Source of the DNA: Micromonospora cabrerizensis
GTDB taxonomy: Bacteria; Actinomycetota; Actinomycetes; Mycobacteriales; Micromonosporaceae
Assembly (NCBI RefSeq): GCF_022230955.1
Contig: NZ_JAKKFI010000112.1
Coordinates: 1-37,752, forward strand
Reading direction: 5' to 3'
Length of the DNA stretch: 37,752 bases
Shown here: one piece after another, positions 1 to 7,127 of the stretch
How the letters are laid out: every line of letters starts with the position of its first letter
Position numbering within the stretch: position 1 is the stretch's first letter
Translations under genes and position numbers: made by a program
Notes under the pieces: generated by a model
The model's input: the letters and a program-made list of their open reading frames with translations, nothing else
What the model was told of the DNA's origin: nothing
Databases searched by the model: none

Positions 1-48
1 CCGCGCGGCGGGTCAGGCCGCGGCGGATCAGGCCGCGCGGCGGGTCAG
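1..48. repeat. Tandem GC-rich repeat over the 3' end of the first gene
   Basis: Three near-identical units follow one another at 1-17, 18-32 and 33-48, each built on CCGCG(CG)GCGGRTCAG. Read on the minus strand, every unit carries a TGA. The one at 45-47 is the stop codon of the minus-strand gene that begins at 1127. The array may continue beyond the left edge of the window. Confidence 0.7.
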
Positions 49-1127
49 CCGACCGCGAGCGCGGCGGCGAGGAACAGCACGAGGCCGACGGTCAGGTAGG
101 CCGTGGGTGGTCGGAGCCACCCCCGACCACCGTCGGCGAGCGCCAGACCGCCGGTCCGGAGCCCGTAGAGCCCGGTCGCGAAGATCGGCAGCCCGGCGAC
201 CAGGGCGATACCCACCACCACGTTCCCGGCGTCCACCGGGTCGCCGGTCACGCCCGCCAGCAGCACCCGCAGCGCGGGAACTTCGAAGATCAACACCAGC
301 AGCGCGAAGAGTACGGCCAGCACCGGCCGGCGGGTCCGGTAGACGCCGTCAGCCACCGGGGGGTACGCCGTCGGCTCCGTCGCCGCGGGCAGGTCCGGGC
401 GGGGGCCGATCCCCGGCATCGGGCCGGTCGGCATCTCCAGCGGGTGTGGGGTGTCGCCGCCCCGACTCGGCTCGACGATCGGGTAGCCACCCAGCGGGGC
501 GGGACGCGCCGGGTCGGCGAGCACAGCAGCGGGCGTGTCGGACGCCGGCGAGGCCTCCCGGGTGGCCTCCGGCAGGCCGCTGGTCAGCGGGGATGCAAGC
601 CCGCTCGACTCCCGGGCGGCCCGTCGACCGGGCAACTCGCCGGAGATCTCCGACGGGTCCCGGTCAGCCCTGCGTGAGCGGGTCGCCCGATAACCGTCCG
701 CCTCCGGTCGAGCGTCACCGAGCGGGTCGACCACGCCGAATCGTCCCGATTCGGGCTCCTTCGCGCCGAACCGAGCGGACTGGGCATCCACGGCACCGAA
801 GCGTCCCGAGTCCGGCTCGGGCGCTCCGAAGCGGCCCGCGTCCACCGCGCTCAGCCGACCCGAGTCCGACTCGGGCGTACCGAATCGACCCGCCGAATCC
901 ACGGCGCCGAAGCGGCCGGAGTCCGGCTCCCGGCGACGGCCGACGCCGGTGTCCTCGACGGAGCGCCCCTCGTCGGGGCCGCGCTGCTCGGGAATCTCGG
1001 TGTCCCGGTACCGCGATTCGCCCGTGCCCCGCCACTCCGACTCGCCGTAACCGCGACCCCGCTCATCGGGGTACCAGCGCGACTCCTGATCTTCCGGAAA
1101 GCTCCGTCGTCCGTCCACGTCAGGCAC
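45..1127 (-). CDS. Repeat-rich acidic/arginine protein with C-terminal membrane segments
   Basis: This 360-residue protein is of a family I do not recognise. The first ~230 residues are hydrophilic and low in complexity, with a degenerate repeat of about 20 residues built on DSGRFGAVD (clear copies at roughly residues 65-140). A proline-rich linker follows. The last ~95 residues hold three hydrophobic stretches, the first beginning RPVLAVLFALLVLIFEVPAL, so the C-terminus is probably anchored in the membrane with the repeat tail in the cytoplasm. I chose the GTG at 1127. The open frame runs on to 1286, but that stretch does not resemble the rest of the protein and covers the intergenic region shared with yraN. 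A second GTG three codons in is also possible. The stop lies inside a tandem repeat. Function cannot be stated; a membrane-tethered scaffold-like protein is one possibility. Confidence 0.6.
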   Translation of the reverse strand: MPDVDGRRSFPEDQESRWYPDERGRGYGESEWRGTGESRYRDTEIPEQRGPDEGRSVEDTGVGRRREPDSGRFGAVDSAGRFGTPESDSGRLSAVDAGRFGAPEPDSGRFGAVDAQSARFGAKEPESGRFGVVDPLGDARPEADGYRATRSRRADRDPSEISGELPGRRAARESSGLASPLTSGLPEATREASPASDTPAAVLADPARPAPLGGYPIVEPSRGGDTPHPLEMPTGPMPGIGPRPDLPAATEPTAYPPVADGVYRTRRPVLAVLFALLVLIFEVPALRVLLAGVTGDPVDAGNVVVGIALVAGLPIFATGLYGLRTGGLALADGGRGWLRPPTAYLTVGLVLFLAAALAVG

Positions 1128-1230
1128 CGTATGCGACCGGCTGCCCGCTCGCCATCTGGCTCGGCTCGGCAACGCCCGACACCCGCCGTTGAGCCAGGTT
1201 GCCGTAGCACATGACGGCGTGATCGTCGGG

Positions 1231-1257
1231 TTTTCCACAGGACACCCGTCGTCCACA
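1231..1257 (+). promoter_or_regulatory. Pair of DnaA-box-like 9-mers upstream of yraN
   Basis: TTTTCCACA at 1231-1239 and TCGTCCACA at 1249-1257 each differ by one base from the actinobacterial DnaA box TTGTCCACA. They have the same orientation and are 18 bases apart. They lie in the divergent intergenic region between the first gene and yraN. A matching pair lies at 7834-7861. Binding by DnaA is inferred. Confidence 0.35.
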
Positions 1258-1312
1258 GCCGGGCCCTCGGCGGGGTCGCGGCACACGCCCTCCGAAGGGC
1301 ACCGTGCCGGCC

Positions 1313-1672
1313 ATGACGAAGCGGAACCAGGCGGTCGGCGCGTACGGCGAGCGGTGCGCCGCCCGGCACCTGACCGAGGCAGGGCTGCGCCCGATCGCCC
1401 GCAACTGGCGCTGCACGGCCGGCGAGATCGACATCATCGCGTGGGACGGGCCGGTGCTCGCCTTCTGCGAGGTGAAGACCCGCCGGGGCGACGACTTCGG
1501 CACCCCGGCCGAGGCGGTCGTGCCGGCCAAGGCCCGCCGGCTGCGAGGGCTCGCCGCCCGTTGGCTGACCGAGACGGGCACGACCGCCGAGGAGGTGCGC
1601 TTCGACGTGGTGTCGGTGCGGCTGCCCGACGCCGGGCCGGCGCAGGTCGACCACCTCAAGGGCGCGTTCTGA
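1313..1672 (+). CDS. yraN: YraN / UPF0102 family nuclease-fold protein
   Basis: This 119-residue protein belongs to the UPF0102 (YraN) family, which has a restriction-endonuclease-like fold. The family signature is present: GAYGERCAARHLTEAGL near the N-terminus, then GEIDIIAWDG and FCEVKTRRG, which supply the D, E and K of a PD-(D/E)XK-type site. The cellular role is not established; association with DNA processing is inferred from family fold and neighbours. The start is ambiguous. A GTG at 1304 sits 4 bases after GAAGGG (1294-1299), whereas the ATG at 1313 gives the usual family N-terminus MTKRNQAVGAYGE. The gene stands at the head of a plus-strand run with comM and dprA, the classic yraN-comM-dprA neighbourhood. 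Confidence 0.9.
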   Translation: MTKRNQAVGAYGERCAARHLTEAGLRPIARNWRCTAGEIDIIAWDGPVLAFCEVKTRRGDDFGTPAEAVVPAKARRLRGLAARWLTETGTTAEEVRFDVVSVRLPDAGPAQVDHLKGAF

Positions 1673-1702
1673 GATGCGCTTCGAAGGATCGGTGACGGTG
1701 TC

Positions 1703-3223
1703 ATGAGCTACGCCAAGGTGCTCTGTGTGGGTCTGGTCGGGGTGACCGGTCACCTGGTCGAGGTGGAGGCCGACCTGGCCGCCGGCCTACCGGCGGTGGT
1801 GATCTCCGGGCTACCGGACACCGCCCTGCACGAGGCCCGCGACCGCGTCCGCGCCGCCGTGGTCAACTCCGGCCAACGATGGCCCAACCGGCGGATCACC
1901 CTCAACCTGCTGCCCGCCACGCTGCCGAAGTTCGGCTCGGCCTTCGATCTCGCCATTGCGGCGGCGCTCCTGGGCGGCTCGGGTGAACTGCCGCTGCTAC
2001 CCCTGGAGGGGGTCGTGGTCCTCGGCGAGTTGGGGCTCGACGGGACGGTCCGACCGGTGCGCGGCGTGCTCCCGATGGTCGCCGCCGCGGCCCGGGCCGG
2101 CGTCGGGCGGGTGATCGTGCCGGCCGGCAACGCCGCGGAGGCTGCGGTCATCCCGGGGGTACGCGTGCGCGCGGTGGACAACCTGCACCGACTGGTCGCC
2201 TTCGTCCGCGACGGCACTCCGCTGATCGAGCCTCCGACGGCCGTCCCGGCACCACCGGCCGACGGACCGGATCTCGCCGATGTCGCGGGGCAGCAGTTGG
2301 GCCGGCGCGCGTTGGAGGTCGCCGCCGCCGGCGGGCACCATGTGGCCCTGCTCGGCCCTCCGGGTGCCGGCAAGACGATGCTGGCCGAACGACTGCCGTC
2401 GATCCTGCCCGAGCTGGACGACGACGCGGCGCTCGAGGTCACGGCGCTGCACTCGATTGCCGGGCTGCTGCCGCCGGGCGGCCGGTTGCTGCGTCGCCCG
2501 CCGTTCCAGGCGCCGCACCACACCGCGAGTGTGCCGTCGCTGGTCGGTGGAGGCTCGGGGCTGGCCCGGCCGGGCGCGGTGTCGTTGGCGCACCGCGGGG
2601 TGCTGTTCCTGGACGAGGCCCCCGAGTTCAGCAAGGGCGCGTTGGAGGCCCTGCGTCAACCACTGGAGAACGGTCGCATCCAGCTGAGTCGCAGCGGGGG
2701 CGGCACCGAGTACCCGGCCCGGACCCAGCTGGTGCTTGCCGCCAACCCGTGCCCCTGCGCGAAGCCGTCCGGCGACGCGCACTGCGAGTGCACGGCGCTG
2801 GTCCGCCGCCGCTACCTGGGCCGGCTCTCCGGGCCGTTGCTCGACCGGATCGACGTACAGGTCCGGCTGATGCCGGTGCGGGCGGCGGAGTTACTGGCAC
2901 CCGACGGCGACACCGAGCCGTCGGCGACCGTCGCCACCCGGGTGGCGGCGGCCCGGCAGGCGGCGGCCACCCGCTGGGCCGGTCTCGGCCGCCGGGTGAA
3001 CGCCGAAGTGGACGGTCCGCACCTGCGCCGACCGCCGTGGCGGCTGCCCGCCCGGGTCACCGCAGAGCTGCGCGGCCGGCTCGACTCCGGCTCGCTGTCG
3101 GCGCGCGGCTTCGACCGGGTCATTCGGATGGCCTGGACCATCGCTGATCTGGACGGCCGGGATCGGCCGGACCTGGACGACGTGCGGGAAGCGATCCAAC
3201 TCCGGACGGGAGAAGCGACGTGA
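1703..3223 (+). CDS. comM: YifB/ComM family Mg-chelatase-like AAA+ ATPase
   Basis: This 506-residue protein has the full YifB/ComM layout. An N-terminal Lon-protease-like domain (ChlI fold, residues ~1-170) is followed by an AAA+ Mg-chelatase domain with Walker A GPPGAGKT at 218-225 and Walker B LFLDEAPEF at ~301-309, then the C-terminal Mg_chelatase_C region. A four-cysteine cluster (NPCPC ... CEC) after Walker B is typical of the family. In naturally competent bacteria ComM acts as a hexameric helicase that extends branch migration during recombination of incoming DNA. In actinobacteria the role is less clear. Its stop overlaps the GTG start of dprA by four bases, so the two are probably translationally coupled. 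The ATG at 1703 gives the usual MSYAKV N-terminus. Confidence 0.95.
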   Translation: MSYAKVLCVGLVGVTGHLVEVEADLAAGLPAVVISGLPDTALHEARDRVRAAVVNSGQRWPNRRITLNLLPATLPKFGSAFDLAIAAALLGGSGELPLLPLEGVVVLGELGLDGTVRPVRGVLPMVAAAARAGVGRVIVPAGNAAEAAVIPGVRVRAVDNLHRLVAFVRDGTPLIEPPTAVPAPPADGPDLADVAGQQLGRRALEVAAAGGHHVALLGPPGAGKTMLAERLPSILPELDDDAALEVTALHSIAGLLPPGGRLLRRPPFQAPHHTASVPSLVGGGSGLARPGAVSLAHRGVLFLDEAPEFSKGALEALRQPLENGRIQLSRSGGGTEYPARTQLVLAANPCPCAKPSGDAHCECTALVRRRYLGRLSGPLLDRIDVQVRLMPVRAAELLAPDGDTEPSATVATRVAAARQAAATRWAGLGRRVNAEVDGPHLRRPPWRLPARVTAELRGRLDSGSLSARGFDRVIRMAWTIADLDGRDRPDLDDVREAIQLRTGEAT

Positions 3224-4431
3224 GCGACGACGACGCACAGCGACTCGCCCGGGTCGCCCTGACCTGGCTGGCCGAGCCGGGCACCCGCGCGGTGCACCGC
3301 CTGGTCGAACGGCACGGCCCGGTGGCGGCCCTGGACCTGCTACTCGACGGCGGTAGCCCGGACAGCTGGCTGCACAGCACGGTGGCCGCTCGGACGGCAG
3401 CCGGCGACGCGCGGGCGGTGGCGGCCGAGGCGCTGGAACGCGCGGACCGGCTCGGGGCCCGTCTGGTCACGCCGGACGACGAGGAGTGGCCGGCCCAGGT
3501 GGCTGTCCTGGCCAACCTGCGCCTGCCGGACGTCACCCGCCGGGTGGACGTGGAGACGGCCCCACCGCTCTGCTTCTGGGTCCGCGGAAGCTGGCCGCTG
3601 GGCGAGGCCCTGGACCGTTCGGTGGCGGTGGTCGGGGCGCGGGCGGCCACCGGCTACGGGCAGCACGTCGCGACCGAGCTGGGTTACGGGCTCGCCGAGC
3701 GGGACTGGACGGTCGTGTCCGGTGGCGCGTTCGGCATCGACGCCGCCGCCCACCGGGGCGCCCTCAACGCGGGCGGGCTGACCGTCGCGGTGCTCGCCTG
3801 CGGGCTGGACAGGCCGTACCCCATGGGCAACGCCGCTCTCTTCGACCGGATCGCCGACACCGGTTTGCTGGTCAGCGAGTGGCCGCCCGGTGCCGAACCG
3901 CTGCGGCCCCGGTTCCTGATCCGCAACCGGGTGATCGCCGCAGGCACCCGGGGCACCGTCGTGGTGGAGGCTTCGGCTCGCAGTGGGGCGACGCAGACCG
4001 CGCGGCGCGCCATCCACACCAATCGGGTGGCCATGGTGGTGCCTGGGCCGGTGACCTCGGCGATGTCCGTCGGCGCGCACGAGTTCCTCCGCGAGTTCCC
4101 CAAGGCCCGGCTGGTCACCGGTTTGGCGCACGTCCTCGAGGAGGTGGGCCGGATCGGCGCGGACCTGGCCCCGTTGGCGCGTGGCCCGCAACGGCCCGCC
4201 GACGCGTTGGACGACGACGCCCGGTCCCTGCTGGAGGCGCTGCCCCGCCGAGGCGCGATGGGCGTGGACCGCCTCGCCGCCCGCGCGGGTGTCGACGTAC
4301 GGACGGCGTTGCGCAAGCTGTCGCTGCTGGAGGAGTTGTCCATGGTGGTGCGTCGCGACGGCGGCTACGCCCTCATCCCGCCCTCCCGACCGATGCGCAC
4401 GACGACGGCGACGACGTCCGGGTCGACGTGA
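3220..4431 (+). CDS. dprA: DNA-processing protein DprA
   Basis: DprA binds single-stranded DNA and loads RecA onto incoming strands during transformation. It is also widely conserved in bacteria not known to be competent. The 403-residue protein has an N-terminal SAM-like region (1-~110), a Rossmann-fold DprA core (~115-310) with the variant motif VVGARAATGYG at 137-147, SGGAFGID at 167-174, RFLIRNRVIA at 231-240 and VVVEASARSGA at ~247, and a C-terminal winged helix (~325-395) ending in a short Thr/Arg-rich tail. The start is the GTG inside the GTGA overlap with comM. The dense overlap argues for one transcript with yraN and comM. Confidence 0.95.
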   Translation: MSDDDAQRLARVALTWLAEPGTRAVHRLVERHGPVAALDLLLDGGSPDSWLHSTVAARTAAGDARAVAAEALERADRLGARLVTPDDEEWPAQVAVLANLRLPDVTRRVDVETAPPLCFWVRGSWPLGEALDRSVAVVGARAATGYGQHVATELGYGLAERDWTVVSGGAFGIDAAAHRGALNAGGLTVAVLACGLDRPYPMGNAALFDRIADTGLLVSEWPPGAEPLRPRFLIRNRVIAAGTRGTVVVEASARSGATQTARRAIHTNRVAMVVPGPVTSAMSVGAHEFLREFPKARLVTGLAHVLEEVGRIGADLAPLARGPQRPADALDDDARSLLEALPRRGAMGVDRLAARAGVDVRTALRKLSLLEELSMVVRRDGGYALIPPSRPMRTTTATTSGST

Positions 4432-4484
4432 GGGCGCCGGCACGGGGCACCGAGCTGCCGCTCCCACCGGTACGGTGCCCGGTC

Positions 4485-4595
4485 ATGGGTGGAATCAAGC
4501 CGTGGCACATCACCGTGCTGTGCTGTCTCGTCACGTCCGCCGTGTTCATCGCCGGCCTGGTGGTGGTGCTGATCAGGAGGGCCAACCGGCGATAG
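4485..4595 (+). CDS. Small single-pass membrane peptide (36 aa)
   Basis: A 36-codon frame starts at ATG with the residues MGGIKPWHITVL, followed by a ~20-residue hydrophobic segment with two adjacent cysteines and an Arg-rich end (RRANRR). It therefore has one membrane span with a basic cytoplasmic end (positive-inside rule). The PWHI start resembles the first residues of TatA-like proteins, but the amphipathic helix and acidic tail of TatA are missing. It lies 53 bases after dprA on the same strand and may be cotranscribed. No good Shine-Dalgarno is visible. The function is unknown; small peptides of this form occur in related actinobacteria as I recall them, and a homologue search would settle whether it is conserved. 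Confidence 0.5.
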   Translation: MGGIKPWHITVLCCLVTSAVFIAGLVVVLIRRANRR

Positions 4596-4630
4596 TCGAC
4601 GTCCGACGAACACCGGCACCGTGGCGGCCG

Positions 4631-4657
4631 TTGACCCTCGTCGCTCGGCCGTAGGCT
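4631..4657 (+). promoter_or_regulatory. Candidate promoter for the xerC leader ORF
   Basis: TTGACC (4631-4636) and TAGGCT (4652-4657) resemble -35 and -10 boxes with a short 15-base spacer. The -10 ends 7 bases before a GTG at 4665, the geometry expected of a leaderless transcript. Confidence 0.4.
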
Positions 4658-4664
4658 GGGTGCC

Positions 4665-4769
4665 GTGCCAGCTGCCAGTGAGGGTGCCCGGGCCGGTGGA
4701 CCGGTCGGCGGTGGGAGTTCGGTGCCGCGTCGTTCGCGCGGCGTCCGCAGACCCGCGCGGCCACGATGA
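4665..4769 (+). CDS. Candidate leaderless small ORF coupled to xerC (34 aa)
   Basis: A GTG at 4665, placed 7 bases after a TAGGCT -10-like box, opens a 34-codon frame. Its predicted peptide is rich in Gly, Arg and Pro (it begins MPAASEGARAGG and ends RRPARPR). The frame ends in a TGA that overlaps the ATG of xerC as ATGA. xerC has no convincing ribosome site of its own, so re-initiation from this small frame would explain its translation. Against it: high-GC DNA makes short open frames common, and the peptide matches no family I know. Conservation of the GTG, the frame and the ATGA junction among relatives is the test. Confidence 0.4.
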   Translation: MPAASEGARAGGPVGGGSSVPRRSRGVRRPARPR

Positions 4770-5899
4770 GCCGGCCTGACCGGGGCACCCGGGCCATGCA
4801 CCAGGCACTACCGCCCGAGCTGCGCGACGCCGTCGACGACTTCGCCGAGCACCTGTCCCGGGTGCGTAACCGGTCGGCGCACACCGTCCGCGCGTACGTC
4901 ACCGATCTCGTCTCGCTGCTCGACCACGCCGTACGGATGGGCTGCGTCGACCTGGCCGAGCTGGACCTGTCGGTGCTGCGCAGCTGGCTGGCGAAGCAAC
5001 GCACCACCGGTGCGGCCCGCACCTCACTGGCCCGACGAGCCGCGTCGGCACGGGCGTTCAGCGCCTGGGCGCATCGGGCCGGGCTGCTCTCCGCCGACAT
5101 CGGTGCGGCGCTCGCCAGCCCGCGTGCACACCGGGAGCTGCCCAGCGTTCTCCGCGCCGACCAGGCCGCCGCCCTGGTCGAGGCACCGACCCGGCAGGCA
5201 CCGCCGGCGGGCCCAGCCCCCACCGACGTACCGACCCGGCAGGCACCGCCGGCGGGCCCAGCCCTCGCCGACTCGCCGGTGCGGCCGGCGCCCGCGGGTT
5301 CTGCTCCCACCGTCGCTGCGGCGATCGGCGGGGTCGAGGGCGCGCACGCACCCTCCGAGCCGACACCGGGCGCGGCGCAGACGACCGAGGCCGAGGCGGT
5401 GCCGTTGCGTGACCGGGTGCTGTTGGAGCTGCTCTACGCCACCGGCGTACGGGTCAGCGAGGCGTGCGGGTTGGACGTCGGGGACGTCGACCACGGCCGG
5501 CGGGTGATCCGGGTGTTCGGCAAGGGCGGACGGGAACGCGCGGTGCCGTACGGGGTGCCCGCGCAGCGGGCGTTGGACGACTGGCTGCGGCGGGGCCGTC
5601 CGGCGTTGGTGGGTGCCCGTTCCGGGGACGCGCTGCTGTTGGGTGCCCGGGGTGGCCGGCTCAACCCGACCACGGCGCGTCAGATCGTCGGGGCGTACGC
5701 CGAGGCCGTTGGCCTGCCCCGGACGAGCCCGCACGGTCTGCGTCACTCGGCGGCCACCCACCTCCTGGAGGGCGGGGCGGATCTGCGGGCCGTGCAGGAG
5801 CTGCTCGGTCACGCGTCGTTGGCCAGCACGCAGATCTACACGCACGTCTCGGTGGAGCGGCTGCGTGCCGCCTACCGTCAGGCCCACCCGCGCGCCTGA
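4766..5899 (+). CDS. xerC: Tyrosine recombinase XerC with a linker insertion
   Basis: XerC, with XerD, resolves chromosome dimers at dif. The 377-residue protein has an N-terminal SAM-like core-binding domain (~18-135) and a C-terminal catalytic domain (~213-377) with all catalytic residues: R229 (in TGVRVSE), K253 (FGKGGRE), H323 and R326 (PHGLRHSAATHLL), H349 (LLGHAS) and Y358 (STQIYTHV). Usual XerC length is about 300. The excess is a ~72-residue Ala/Pro/Thr-rich insertion (141-212) between the domains, containing a 15-residue unit in tandem. The ATG at 4766 overlaps the stop of a candidate leader ORF; the next in-frame ATG is at 4796 (MHQALPPEL). Position after dprA fits a housekeeping Xer enzyme rather than a phage integrase. 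Confidence 0.92.
   Translation: MSRPDRGTRAMHQALPPELRDAVDDFAEHLSRVRNRSAHTVRAYVTDLVSLLDHAVRMGCVDLAELDLSVLRSWLAKQRTTGAARTSLARRAASARAFSAWAHRAGLLSADIGAALASPRAHRELPSVLRADQAAALVEAPTRQAPPAGPAPTDVPTRQAPPAGPALADSPVRPAPAGSAPTVAAAIGGVEGAHAPSEPTPGAAQTTEAEAVPLRDRVLLELLYATGVRVSEACGLDVGDVDHGRRVIRVFGKGGRERAVPYGVPAQRALDDWLRRGRPALVGARSGDALLLGARGGRLNPTTARQIVGAYAEAVGLPRTSPHGLRHSAATHLLEGGADLRAVQELLGHASLASTQIYTHVSVERLRAAYRQAHPRA
5185..5264 (+). repeat. In-frame 45-base tandem duplication inside xerC
   Basis: A 35-base sequence at 5185-5219 recurs exactly at 5230-5264, a period of 45 bases or 15 codons (TRQAPPAGPA...). It encodes part of the low-complexity linker between the two XerC domains. Confidence 0.85.
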
Positions 5900-5930
5900 T
5901 CAAGGGCCGGAGGGCGAGGGCCCCGGCGGT

Positions 5931-5936
5931 TACGAT
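5931..5936 (+). promoter_or_regulatory. -10-like box for the aminotransferase gene
   Basis: TACGAT ends 6 bases before the GTG start at 5943, and no Shine-Dalgarno is visible. This suggests a leaderless transcript. No clear -35 is seen. Confidence 0.4.
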
Positions 5937-5942
5937 CATCAG

Positions 5943-7124
5943 GTGAGCGTCCCGCAGCCCCCCGAACCGATTCCGGGCGCCCGCCTGCTCTTCTCCCTGG
6001 ACCCGGCGGTCAGCCACCTCAACCACGGCTCGTTCGGCGCGGTCCCGATCGGGGTGCAGCGAGCCCAGCAGCGGCTGCGTGACGAGATGGAGGCCAACCC
6101 GCTGCGCTTCTTCACCCAGGGCCTGGTCGACCGGATCGCGCACACCCGCCGGCACCTCGCCGGGTTCCTGGGTGCCGACCCCGACGGCAGCGCCCTGGTG
6201 GGCAACACCACGACCGGCGTCGCCGTGGTCCTTCAGTCGTTGGGCCTGCAACCCGGCGACGAGGTGCTGAGCACCGACCATGGGTACGGGGCGGTGAGCC
6301 TGGCCATCCAGCGCGAGTGCCGCCGCACCGGAGCGGTCAGCCGGGTGTTGCCGATCCCCCTGGCCGCGAGCGACGAGCAGCTCGTGCAGACCGTCCGTGC
6401 CGGCCTGCGCCCCGGGCGGACCCGGGTGCTCGTCGTCGACCAGCTCACCTCGGCCACGGCCAAGCTCTTCCCCACCGCCGCCATCGTCGGGGTGGCCCGC
6501 GAACACGGCATACCGGTCCTGGTCGACGCCGCGCACGCCCCGGGGATGCTGGCCACGACGGTGGCCAGCATCGGCGCCGACTTCTGGGTGGGCAACCTGC
6601 ACAAGTGGGCGTACGCCCCGCGCGGGACCGCCCTGTTGGCGGTGGCACCGCAGTGGCGGGACCGGATCGAGCCGCTGGTGGTCTCCTGGGAGCAGGAGTC
6701 CGGTTTTCCGGCCCGGGTCGAGTGGCAGGCGACCCTCGACTACACGTCCTGGCTGGCCGCCCCGGCGGGACTGTTCACGCTGCGCAGTCTCGGTGTCGAC
6801 CGGGTGCGGGCGCACAACGCCGCGCTCGCCGCGTACGGCCAGCGGGTGGTCGGGGACGCGCTGGGGGTGCCTCCCGCCCACCTGCCCGACCCCGGCGGGC
6901 CGGGGGTGTCTCTGCGCCTCATTCCGTTGCCGGCCGGCGTGGCCGCCACCATCGACGCGGCGCGGGCGCTGCAGGCGCGGATCGGCGAACGGCTCGCCAC
7001 CGAGGTGGCGGTGATGAGCTGGAACGGCCGGGGCTGGCTGCGGCTCACCGGTCAGGTCTACAACACCGCCGACGAGTACGAGCGGCTGGCCGTTCGGCTG
7101 CCGGCGCTGCTCGCCCAGCGCTGA
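5943..7124 (+). CDS. Class V PLP-dependent aminotransferase (isopenicillin N epimerase-like)
   Basis: This 393-residue fold-type I PLP enzyme resembles the isopenicillin-N-epimerase branch of class V aminotransferases and cysteine desulfurases. Visible landmarks are LNHGSFGAVP at ~26-35 (substrate and cofactor loop), the NTTTGV phosphate-binding segment at ~88, VDAAHAPG at 194-201 with D195 for the pyridine nitrogen, and NLHKWAYAPRG at 218-228 with K221 as the Schiff-base lysine. The substrate cannot be read from sequence; no beta-lactam genes are nearby, so epimerase activity on a penicillin is unlikely. The GTG at 5943 was chosen because the family similarity starts there; the upstream open frame overlaps the xerC 3' end. 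The gene converges on an M23 peptidase gene. Confidence 0.88.
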   Translation: MSVPQPPEPIPGARLLFSLDPAVSHLNHGSFGAVPIGVQRAQQRLRDEMEANPLRFFTQGLVDRIAHTRRHLAGFLGADPDGSALVGNTTTGVAVVLQSLGLQPGDEVLSTDHGYGAVSLAIQRECRRTGAVSRVLPIPLAASDEQLVQTVRAGLRPGRTRVLVVDQLTSATAKLFPTAAIVGVAREHGIPVLVDAAHAPGMLATTVASIGADFWVGNLHKWAYAPRGTALLAVAPQWRDRIEPLVVSWEQESGFPARVEWQATLDYTSWLAAPAGLFTLRSLGVDRVRAHNAALAAYGQRVVGDALGVPPAHLPDPGGPGVSLRLIPLPAGVAATIDAARALQARIGERLATEVAVMSWNGRGWLRLTGQVYNTADEYERLAVRLPALLAQR

Positions 7125-7127
7125 CCC

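Noticed and set aside
107..1192. Plus-strand frame of 361 codons opposite the first gene
   Set aside because: Its product is almost only Arg, Pro, Ser and Gly, the usual antisense shadow in high-GC DNA.
4766..5899. XerC as a sign of a mobile element
   Set aside because: The context is dprA and housekeeping genes, there are no flanking repeats or phage genes, and the protein is a standard XerC apart from its linker.
5613..5942. N-terminal extension of the aminotransferase
   Set aside because: It overlaps the xerC catalytic domain in another frame and has no similarity to the family. The GTG at 5943 with a -10 box fits better.
5943..7124. Isopenicillin N epimerase of a beta-lactam cluster
   Set aside because: No beta-lactam biosynthesis genes are near; the resemblance is only at family level.
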